Source: Bacillota bacterium
GTDB lineage: Bacteria; Bacillota; Clostridia; Lachnospirales; Lachnospiraceae
Direction: 5' to 3'
Assembly (NCBI GenBank): GCA_023441145.1
Contig: JAEZQN010000154.1
Coordinates: 1 to 5,497, forward strand
DNA: 5,497 nucleotides
A program made the translations under genes and the position numbers. Each line of letters begins with the position of its first letter. Positions within the stretch are counted from its first letter, which is position 1. Below, piece after piece: positions 1 through 4,892 of the stretch. The notes beneath the pieces were generated by a model. The model saw only the letters and a list, made by a program, of their open reading frames with translations. It did not search any database and was not told the DNA's origin.

Positions 1-1012
1 CCAGTGCACCGAGATTTTCACCATTTAGCTGTTTCATTAAACCTTCGTGCATAGCTTTAAAATACTGTGTATAGGTTGCAGCACTTAATGGTATACGTTC
101 ATCTGTCTCACCCTGGAGCCAGAAATATCCTTTATGACGTAGGGTATAGTGTCCAGCCTGAATTTCTTTGTTTAATAGTTCTTCTGCATTTTGATATAGA
201 GCAACAGCGCGGTTAAAATAAGAATCAGAAGAACTGTCAGGTTGCCATTTGGTGATAGAGGAACTACCTACAGCAGCATTCACTAACCAGACTTTTTCTC
301 CTGTTAGGTTGTGCCAACGATAAGCAAAGGCACCATCCCATCCAGCTTTTCCTTTGCCGGTAGAGGTAAGATTATTAAGACGCCTATATTCCTCAGTTAC
401 ACTATTATCTGTCATTGAACTTGGAAAGAAGGATTTAGCATTTTTTGTAGATGCTGCTTCCCATGGGGCTTCATACCATCCAATATACTGATTATAAGTT
501 TTACTACTGGCAATATAGGTGTTGTATACCGTTCCCTCTTCATTTAGAATTTGCTGATTCTTGTATGTTTGAGCAGTATTCGTTGTATAGGAAGAAAGAG
601 CTCCTTCAGAATTACTTTGACCAATAAGTAGGAATAGACTAATTGGGGCAGCAGATACATTTAGTTGATAAACAGAACCGTCCATAAGGCTAATGACTAC
701 TGTACCACAGCCGGTAGCAATAATTTTTTTGGGATCAGTAGTGTCTATGGTTGCCACAGTAACATCCAGTTCGTTGGTACCACATTGATTAGAGGTTACT
801 GTCATATGATTGGTTATGGTTTCATCTGTAATACTGTAAATGGTTTTTACATCACTAGGAAAGGTATAACGGTCATCATATTGTAGCATTACTGTATTAC
901 TAGGCACTGGTATGGAAATAATTTCCTCGGCTTTTACCTGGAGTGAGATGCCTAATACAGCAAGAATGCTTACTGCAAAAGTACATATTAATTTTTTTGG
1001 TTTCATGCGCAT
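1..1012 (-). CDS. Secreted SGNH/sialate-O-acetylesterase-like carbohydrate esterase (partial, C-terminus outside window)
   Basis: Reading the minus strand from the ATG at 1012 gives 337 uninterrupted codons running off the left edge. Residues 1-28 form a signal peptide: basic start (MRMKPKK), hydrophobic core, and a likely cut after VKA before EE, so the protein is exported. Residues about 35-120 look like a small beta-sandwich, ending in a stretch that resembles bacterial Ig-like domains (GTVVISLMDGSVYQLNVSA). The esterase domain starts near 125: LLIGQSNSEG (129-137) is the block I motif with Ser133 as probable nucleophile, AAVGSSSITKW (246-256) fits the glycine block, and WLQGETDE (298-305) fits the WxQGE(S/T)D motif of the SASA family (PF03629, CE6-like). 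The catalytic His block would lie in the missing part. The likely role is deacetylation of polysaccharide or glycan outside the cell; the substrate cannot be read. An in-frame TAA lies 24 bases upstream of the chosen start. C77 and C102 are the only cysteines in the visible mature part. Confidence 0.85.
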   Translation of the reverse strand, partial: MRMKPKKLICTFAVSILAVLGISLQVKAEEIISIPVPSNTVMLQYDDRYTFPSDVKTIYSITDETITNHMTVTSNQCGTNELDVTVATIDTTDPKKIIATGCGTVVISLMDGSVYQLNVSAAPISLFLLIGQSNSEGALSSYTTNTAQTYKNQQILNEEGTVYNTYIASSKTYNQYIGWYEAPWEAASTKNAKSFFPSSMTDNSVTEEYRRLNNLTSTGKGKAGWDGAFAYRWHNLTGEKVWLVNAAVGSSSITKWQPDSSSDSYFNRAVALYQNAEELLNKEIQAGHYTLRHKGYFWLQGETDERIPLSAATYTQYFKAMHEGLMKQLNGENLGAL

Positions 1013-1017
1013 TAAAA

Positions 1018-1026
1018 CCCCTCTCT
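1018..1026 (-). promoter_or_regulatory. Ribosome binding site of the esterase gene
   Basis: The minus strand reads AGAGAGGGG, five bases before the ATG at 1012. A second in-frame ATG at 1006 would have 11 bases of spacing, so 1012 is preferred. Either choice leaves the signal peptide intact. Confidence 0.55.
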
Positions 1027-1041
1027 GTTTCTTTTAGTCGT

Positions 1042-1095
1042 TAGTAGTAATATTATGTAATTATGTAGTTTATTAAGGTTGGTACATTACTACTA
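1042..1095. repeat. 10-bp perfect inverted repeat in the divergent intergenic region
   Basis: TAGTAGTAAT at 1042-1051 is repeated as its exact reverse complement at 1086-1095, with 34 bases between. The right arm touches the proposed -10 of the esterase promoter and the left arm lies in its leader. It could be a pair of operator half-sites or a leader RNA hairpin with a large loop. The arms are AT-rich, so chance is not excluded. Confidence 0.4.
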
Positions 1096-1123
1096 TATTA
1101 ATTCAAATTCATAATTATTGCAA
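1095..1123 (-). promoter_or_regulatory. Candidate promoter of the esterase gene
   Basis: On the minus strand, TTGCAA (1123-1118) is followed after 17 bases by TAATAT (1100-1095); each matches four of six consensus bases. Transcription would begin near 1088, leaving a leader of about 75 bases. The -10 overlaps one arm of an inverted repeat. The match is weak in an AT-rich region and other placements are possible. Confidence 0.3.
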
Positions 1124-1190
1124 ATAAACTAATGATTTAGAACAAATCTAAAATGCAGGATTATTGTATAAAAACCTTGAACATAAGCGT

Positions 1191-1219
1191 TTGCCTTGGT
1201 AGATAAAAAGTTTTACAAT
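1191..1219 (+). promoter_or_regulatory. Candidate promoter of ybaK
   Basis: TTGCCT (1191-1196), a 17-base spacer, then TACAAT (1214-1219), which matches five of six bases of the -10 consensus. Transcription would start near 1226, about 57 bases before the ATG at 1283. This position also argues against translation from the upstream TTG at 1196, which lies within the -35. Confidence 0.5.
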
Positions 1220-1269
1220 ACCATCAAGAAGCAGTACACGAAACGGTGTGTTTCTGTAATAAAAATTGT

Positions 1270-1274
1270 AAGGA
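1270..1274 (+). promoter_or_regulatory. Ribosome binding site deciding the ybaK start
   Basis: AAGGA lies eight bases before the ATG at 1283. The other in-frame ATG at 1274 overlaps this site, and the TTG at 1196 has no comparable site, so 1283 is the best supported start. Confidence 0.6.
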
Positions 1275-1282
1275 TGGATTTT

Positions 1283-1795
1283 ATGGCGAAGAACAAGATA
1301 GTAACTCAGGCAGAACTAAAAACCAATGTCATGCGACTTTTGGAACAGGCTAAAATACCATATCAACAATATACCTATGGTAATGGTGAAGCTATTAGTG
1401 GAACTGAGGTAGCAGAAATATTGGGATTAAATAAAGAGCAGGTATTTAAAACTCTTGTAACAGAAGGAAAATCTAAGGAACGCTATGTCTTTGTGATTCC
1501 TGTTGCATTGGAGTTAAATCTTAAAAAGGCGGCAAAAGCAGTAGGTGAAAAATCCATAGAAATGGTAAAATCCAAAGAACTGTTGCCACTTACCGGATAT
1601 ATACATGGTGGATGTTCTCCCATTGGAATGAAAAAACAGTTTGTAACGGTTCTTCATGAGACGGCTGTATTATGCGAAACCATAATCTTTAGTGCAGGTA
1701 GAATAGGGTATCAGGTAGAGGTAAAACCAGAGGATTTAAAAAAGCTAGTGCCATACACCATAGAGGATGTGGCAGATAGCATAAACCAGTATTAA
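1283..1795 (+). CDS. ybaK: YbaK/EbsC-family Cys-tRNA(Pro)/aminoacyl-tRNA deacylase
   Basis: From the ATG at 1283 the product has 170 residues, close to the usual 155-165 of this family; starting at TTG 1196 would add 29 residues with no family similarity. YbaK-type proteins are cytoplasmic trans-editing enzymes that hydrolyse Cys mischarged on tRNA(Pro) after it leaves prolyl-tRNA synthetase. Visible family signatures are VFKTLV with the conserved lysine at about position 56, GYIHGGCSPIGMKK with the GGCSPIG loop at 109-115, and SAGRIGYQVEVKPEDL beginning at 137, the usual C-terminal block. The fold appears complete, with no insertion or truncation. It is transcribed away from the esterase gene and closed by its own terminator at 1855-1896, so it is probably monocistronic. 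EbsC was named for an enterococcal surface-component locus, but editing is the better supported role. The exact tRNA preference within the superfamily cannot be decided by reading alone. Confidence 0.9.
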   Translation: MAKNKIVTQAELKTNVMRLLEQAKIPYQQYTYGNGEAISGTEVAEILGLNKEQVFKTLVTEGKSKERYVFVIPVALELNLKKAAKAVGEKSIEMVKSKELLPLTGYIHGGCSPIGMKKQFVTVLHETAVLCETIIFSAGRIGYQVEVKPEDLKKLVPYTIEDVADSINQY

Positions 1796-1854
1796 TGGCA
1801 TTCCTATATAAGATCAGCCTATAGAGAAATTAAGTTATGTAATGGGACTTAGTT

Positions 1855-1896
1855 CAGCTAGTTATAATATATTGTTATAGCTAGCTGTTGTTTTTT
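1855..1896 (+). terminator. Rho-independent terminator after ybaK
   Basis: A 13-bp stem (1855-1867 with 1875-1887) contains a single G-U wobble and closes a seven-base loop. It is followed by TTGTTTTTT. It lies 60 bases after the ybaK stop and separates that gene from metY. Confidence 0.85.
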
Positions 1897-1995
1897 GGTA
1901 TTAACTGATTACAGAAGGAGTATGGTATCATAACATAACATAGTAAACCAATAGGAATTGCATAGCAGGCATACACTGCAGATAGGAGTGATAGT
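1897..1995 (+). promoter_or_regulatory. Upstream region of metY: promoter region without a recognised riboswitch
   Basis: About 100 bases lie between the ybaK terminator and the metY ATG. I looked for S-box (SAM) and T-box signatures, common in front of sulfur genes in Firmicutes, and saw none; the space is too short for a full T-box. A weak promoter reading is ATTACA (1908-1913), 17 bases, TAACAT (1931-1936), with four of six matches each. The ribosome site AGGAG (1984-1988) is seven bases before the ATG. A protein repressor or activator could act here, but no operator is clear. Confidence 0.25.
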
Positions 1996-3309
1996 ATGAG
2001 TAAAAAATTATACGCAGATAGAACATTTAGATTTGAAACCCTACAGCTACATGTTGGCCAGGAGCAACCAGATTCTGCTACTGATGCCAGAGCAGTACCA
2101 ATTTATCAGTCATCGTCCTTTGTATTTCATAACAGCGATCATGCAGCAGCAAGGTTTAGCCTAAATGATGCAGGGAACATCTATGGGAGACTGACGAACC
2201 CTACTCAGGATATATTTGAACAAAGGATTGCAGCTTTAGAAGGTGGTGTTGCAGCCCTTGCGGTTGGTTCTGGTGCAGCTGCTACCACATATACCTTACA
2301 AAACCTTGCTCATACAGGAGACCATATAGTGGCGGCTAAAAATATTTATGGTGGTACCTACAATTTGCTTTCACATACGCTTACCGATTATGGAATTACT
2401 ACCACCTTTGTAGACCCATTTGATCATGAGAAGGTAGAGGCTTCCATTCAGGAAAATACAAAGGCTCTCTTCATAGAAACTCTAGGAAATCCTAATTCAG
2501 AGGTAGTAGATATAGAGAGGTTGGCTAAAATTGCCCATGCTCACAACATTCCTTTAGTAGTAGATAATACCTTTGCTACACCTTACCTGGTTCGGCCTAT
2601 TGAGTATGGAGCAGACATAGTCATTCACTCTGCAACCAAATTTATTGGTGGTCACGGAACAACTATTGGTGGTGTAATTATTGACAGTGGAAAGTTTGAT
2701 TGGATTGCCAGTGGCAGGTTTCCTCATCTGGTAGAACCTAACCCAAGCTATCATGGGGTTAGCTTTGCAAAGAATGTAGGGGCAGCTGCTTTTGTTACAA
2801 GTATTCGAGCTACTCTTCTTAGGGACACGGGAGCTACGCTTTCTCCTATCCATGCCTTCATCTTCTTACAAGGTTTAGAGACTCTGTCTCTCCGTGTAGA
2901 ACGGCATGTAGCCAATGCCCTTAAGGTAGTAGAATTCCTAGAAACTCACCCACAGGTGGAAAAGGTAAATCACCCATCCATATCAAAAGACCCAGAACAA
3001 CAAAGACTGTATCATAAATATTTTCCACATGGGGGAGGTTCTATCTTTACCTTTGAAATTAAGGGGGATGAAAGAAAGGCCAAAGATTTTATAGATAACC
3101 TAGAACTGTTCTCCTTATTAGCAAATGTAGCGGATGTCAAATCCCTTGTAATACATCCGTCTTCTACCACACATTCAGAGTTAACGCTAGAGGAAAAGTT
3201 AGCTCAAGGAATTAAGCCTAATAGTATACGTTTATCCATTGGGACAGAGCATATAGAGGATATTTTGGAGGACCTAAAAGAAGCCTTTTTGGCAGTGGAG
3301 AATAATTAA
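1996..3309 (+). CDS. metY: O-acetylhomoserine sulfhydrylase (O-acetylhomoserine aminocarboxypropyltransferase)
   Basis: A 437-residue cytoplasmic PLP enzyme of the Cys/Met metabolism family. It condenses O-acetyl-L-homoserine with sulfide to give homocysteine and acetate, the direct sulfhydrylation route to methionine. The length fits MetY (about 425-440) rather than cystathionine gamma-synthase or beta-lyase (about 380-400). Visible motifs: YGRLTNPT at 63-70 (phosphate-binding Tyr/Arg of the neighbouring subunit), GSGAAA at 91-96, NIYGGTYNLL from 116 with the ring-stacking Tyr118, VVDNTFATP at 188-196 with Asp190 contacting the pyridine nitrogen, SATKFIGGHG from 212 with Lys215 as Schiff-base lysine, PSYHGVSF at 250-257 typical of MetY, VADVKSLVIHPSSTTH from 378, and the substrate-binding Arg412 in IRLSIG. 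All catalytic residues are present. The family usually forms homotetramers. The gene stands alone between two hairpins; no homoserine acetyltransferase gene is in the window. Use of O-succinylhomoserine cannot be strictly excluded. Confidence 0.95.
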   Translation: MSKKLYADRTFRFETLQLHVGQEQPDSATDARAVPIYQSSSFVFHNSDHAAARFSLNDAGNIYGRLTNPTQDIFEQRIAALEGGVAALAVGSGAAATTYTLQNLAHTGDHIVAAKNIYGGTYNLLSHTLTDYGITTTFVDPFDHEKVEASIQENTKALFIETLGNPNSEVVDIERLAKIAHAHNIPLVVDNTFATPYLVRPIEYGADIVIHSATKFIGGHGTTIGGVIIDSGKFDWIASGRFPHLVEPNPSYHGVSFAKNVGAAAFVTSIRATLLRDTGATLSPIHAFIFLQGLETLSLRVERHVANALKVVEFLETHPQVEKVNHPSISKDPEQQRLYHKYFPHGGGSIFTFEIKGDERKAKDFIDNLELFSLLANVADVKSLVIHPSSTTHSELTLEEKLAQGIKPNSIRLSIGTEHIEDILEDLKEAFLAVENN

Positions 3310-3361
3310 AGATTAGTGTTTCGTTACAGCAACCACAAGTACATAAATGATAAAAACTATC

Positions 3362-3401
3362 ATCCCCAAAGAGTGTCACAAAAAAGACATTCTTTGGGGA
3401 T
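3362..3401 (+). terminator. Long hairpin after metY, probable terminator
   Basis: A 16-bp stem (3362-3377 with 3386-3401) has one G-U wobble and an A-rich eight-base loop. The following ATTATTGTG is only a weak U-tract, so termination may be incomplete or the structure may mainly protect the metY mRNA 3' end. On the opposite strand the stem is followed by a short run of T's. It starts 52 bases after the metY stop. Confidence 0.7.
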
Positions 3402-3407
3402 ATTATT

Positions 3408-3420
3408 GTGACTTAGTCAC
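3408..3420. promoter_or_regulatory. 13-bp odd palindrome ahead of ccdA, possible operator
   Basis: GTGACT-T-AGTCAC is a perfect palindrome with one central base. It contains TGTGA and TCAC half-sites like those of CRP/FNR-family regulators, but with five rather than six bases between the pentamers. It sits where the -35 of the ccdA promoter would be expected. Assignment to a regulator is inference; the stretch could also form a small RNA hairpin. Confidence 0.35.
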
Positions 3421-3441
3421 GGTTATTTCTTATTAACTGGA

Positions 3442-3447
3442 TACAAT
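3442..3447 (+). promoter_or_regulatory. Candidate -10 element of the ccdA-tlpA unit
   Basis: TACAAT matches five of six bases of the -10 consensus and lies 31 bases before the ccdA ATG. The base runs 16-18 positions upstream (around 3418-3425) do not resemble TTGACA, so the promoter would need an activator, or the genes may be transcribed by read-through from metY. Confidence 0.35.
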
Positions 3448-3478
3448 AAAAGTAGAATGTTAGGAAAGGAGAAAATCT

Positions 3479-4144
3479 ATGCAATATGCGATAGCTTTTT
3501 TAGAGGGTATTATTACATTTATTTCCCCGTGCTTACTTCCTATGTTACCTATTTACATTTCTTATTTTGTAAATGGCGAAAATAATAAGAGAAAAACTTT
3601 TCGCAATGCCCTAGGTTTTGTATTAGGGTTTACCATTGTTTTTGTGAGCTTAGGTGCTTTTGCCAGTGGACTAGGAAGACTTCTTAACGAATATAAGACA
3701 GAGGTCAACCTTATTACTGGAGGTATTGTAATCTTATTTGGATTGAATTTTATGGGAATTCTACGTCTGCCCTTTATAAATAGGACAAGAAAGGCAGATG
3801 TTGAGATAAAACAGACTGGTTTCTTTAGTGCCCTGTTGTTTGGTATTGTCTTTTCCATAGGATGGACACCATGCGTAGGTGCTTTTTTAGGCTCTGCCTT
3901 GATGATGGCCTCCCAGTCAAATACTATGGCACAGGGAGTGGGAATGCTTATTTTATATTCCATAGGGCTTGGAATACCATTTCTTATTAGTGCCCTTTTA
4001 ATAGATCGATTAAGGGGAACCTTTCAGTTTATTAAAGAACACTATTCTGTAATTAATGTGGTATCAGGAGTATTCCTAGTGATCGTAGGAATCCTTATGA
4101 TGACAGGGACTATGGGATACTTATTGTCGCTCTTAAGCTTTTAG
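3479..4144 (+). CDS. ccdA: CcdA-type transmembrane thiol-disulfide electron carrier (DsbD family)
   Basis: A 221-residue integral membrane protein with six predicted hydrophobic segments, at about 3-30, 44-66, 77-97, 115-140, 153-175 and 192-212, the usual size and topology of CcdA. The two conserved redox cysteines are present in their usual settings: Cys18 in ISPCLLP of the first segment and Cys132 in GWTPCVGAFLGS of the fourth. Proteins of this family take electrons from cytoplasmic thioredoxin and pass them across the membrane to a thioredoxin-fold partner outside, which reduces disulfides in client proteins. The ribosome site AAAGGAG (3465-3471) lies seven bases before the ATG. The next gene, 25 bases downstream, encodes such a partner, so the two are almost certainly co-transcribed. 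No cytochrome c, ResB/ResC or methionine sulfoxide reductase gene is nearby, so the final client is unknown. Confidence 0.93.
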   Translation: MQYAIAFLEGIITFISPCLLPMLPIYISYFVNGENNKRKTFRNALGFVLGFTIVFVSLGAFASGLGRLLNEYKTEVNLITGGIVILFGLNFMGILRLPFINRTRKADVEIKQTGFFSALLFGIVFSIGWTPCVGAFLGSALMMASQSNTMAQGVGMLILYSIGLGIPFLISALLIDRLRGTFQFIKEHYSVINVVSGVFLVIVGILMMTGTMGYLLSLLSF

Positions 4145-4155
4145 GGAGCATTTCT

Positions 4156-4163
4156 AAAGGAGG
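4156..4163 (+). promoter_or_regulatory. Ribosome binding site deciding the tlpA-like gene start
   Basis: AAAGGAGG is a near-perfect Shine-Dalgarno sequence. Two ATGs follow in tandem: the one at 4167 is only three bases away, while that at 4170 is six bases away and therefore preferred. The difference is one methionine. Confidence 0.65.
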
Positions 4164-4169
4164 TAAATG

Positions 4170-4742
4170 ATGAATCGATATATAAAATTGATAGGTGGGC
4201 TAGTTATTTTAGTTGTGTTGATAGGTGGAAGCCTTTTTTTATACAACAATTTGACTAAAGAGTATCAGCCAAGTAACAATCTTTCCACTAATCAGGAGAC
4301 GGAAGATAAGGAACAGGAGACGGAAAAGACAGCAGCTTTAGATTTTGCTGTGATAGATAAAAACAATCAAGAAAGAACCCTGTTAAGCTTTAAAGGTAAG
4401 CCTGTGGTTCTGAATTTCTGGGCAAGCTGGTGTGGGCCATGTAAAAATGAATTTCCAGAATTTCAAAAGGCATATGAAGAATACGGAAACAATATAGACT
4501 TTGTAATGGTTAATTTAACAGATGGAAGTAGGGAGACAGTAGAAACTGCAAAAGACTACATTGCATCTGAGGGTTATACCTTCCCAATCTACTTTGATGT
4601 AGATCAAGATGCTGCCAATACCTATGGGATTTATTCCATTCCAACTACTTATTTCATTGATAAGGATGGGTTTGTCAAAGCAGCAGCCAAGGGTATGATA
4701 GATGAAAAGTCACTTCAAACAGGAATAGATATGATAAAATAG
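4170..4742 (+). CDS. Membrane-anchored TlpA/ResA-like thioredoxin-fold protein
   Basis: A 190-residue protein with an N-terminal anchor at residues 6-26 (preceded by MNRYIK, so the bulk faces outward). An acidic, Gln/Asn-rich linker to about residue 55 has no lipobox cysteine, and a TlpA-like thioredoxin domain follows. The active site is WASWCGPCKNEFPEF, with Cys88 and Cys91 in WCGPC and a conserved Glu94 just after it. The cis-proline is Pro158 in SIPTTYFIDKDG. The central insert between the active site and the cis-proline is typical of TlpA/ResA/AhpC-like thioredoxins. It probably receives electrons from CcdA, encoded directly upstream, and reduces disulfides of exported proteins. ResA itself has CEPC, whereas this has CGPC, so a dedicated cytochrome c role is not implied. 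The pair could instead serve peroxide defence or methionine sulfoxide repair; neither is shown by the neighbours. A terminator follows at 4803. Confidence 0.9.
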   Translation: MNRYIKLIGGLVILVVLIGGSLFLYNNLTKEYQPSNNLSTNQETEDKEQETEKTAALDFAVIDKNNQERTLLSFKGKPVVLNFWASWCGPCKNEFPEFQKAYEEYGNNIDFVMVNLTDGSRETVETAKDYIASEGYTFPIYFDVDQDAANTYGIYSIPTTYFIDKDGFVKAAAKGMIDEKSLQTGIDMIK

Positions 4743-4775
4743 TATTGACTGTAGAGCTAATTAGGAAATTAAGTC

Positions 4776-4892
4776 ATGCATAAGAGACCATATGTATTAA
4801 TGGCAACAGCGTTTATTGCTGTTGCTGTTTTTGGCGTTAGTACGATAATTGTACTCATGGGCTGTGTATTGGCAGGATATCTCTACTTATGA
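4776..4892 (+). CDS. Possible 38-residue hydrophobic small protein
   Basis: An ATG at 4776 opens a frame ending in TGA at 4890-4892. The product begins MHKRPYVLM, continues as one hydrophobic segment (about 7-38, rich in Ala, Val, Ile and Leu, with a Gly-Cys at 29-30) and has a basic N-terminus, as in single-pass membrane peptides. AGGA at 4763-4766 lies nine bases before the start, an acceptable ribosome site. Against it: the frame contains the entire stem-loop and T-tract that looks like the terminator of the preceding gene, its length is not remarkable for chance, and its end overlaps the converging regulator gene by 10 bases. No function is recognised. Confidence 0.25.
   Translation: MHKRPYVLMATAFIAVAVFGVSTIIVLMGCVLAGYLYL
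4803..4832 (+). terminator. Rho-independent terminator of the ccdA-tlpA unit
   Basis: GCAACAGC (4803-4810) pairs perfectly with GCTGTTGC (4818-4825) around a seven-base loop and is followed by TGTTTTT. It lies 60 bases after the thioredoxin stop. The stem could also help end the converging regulator transcript, but the opposite strand lacks a strong T-tract. Confidence 0.75.

Noticed and set aside
665..886. 73-codon plus-strand frame
   Set aside because: It lies antisense within the well-supported esterase gene, has no family motif, and shows no ribosome site; it is a shadow frame.
1196..1282. Upstream TTG start extending ybaK by 29 residues
   Set aside because: The TTG overlaps a likely -35 element, has no good ribosome site, and the extra residues are not expected in this family; ATG 1283 has AAGGA at proper spacing.
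1855..1995. Riboswitch (S-box or T-box) controlling metY
   Set aside because: No conserved S-box core or T-box sequence could be found, and the hairpin at 1855 fits an ordinary terminator of ybaK.
2554..2853. 99-codon minus-strand frame inside metY
   Set aside because: It is antisense to conserved PLP-enzyme sequence including the lysine motif, and its Ser/Asn/Cys-rich translation has no recognisable domain.
3406..3423. Rex operator in front of ccdA
   Set aside because: Rex sites are 18-bp palindromes of the TTGTGA-N6-TCACAA or TTGTTAA type; here the spacing is five and the right flank is CGG rather than CAA.
3562..3963. 133-codon minus-strand frame inside ccdA
   Set aside because: It is the complement of hydrophobic membrane segments of ccdA, giving a Pro/Lys/Thr-rich artefact.
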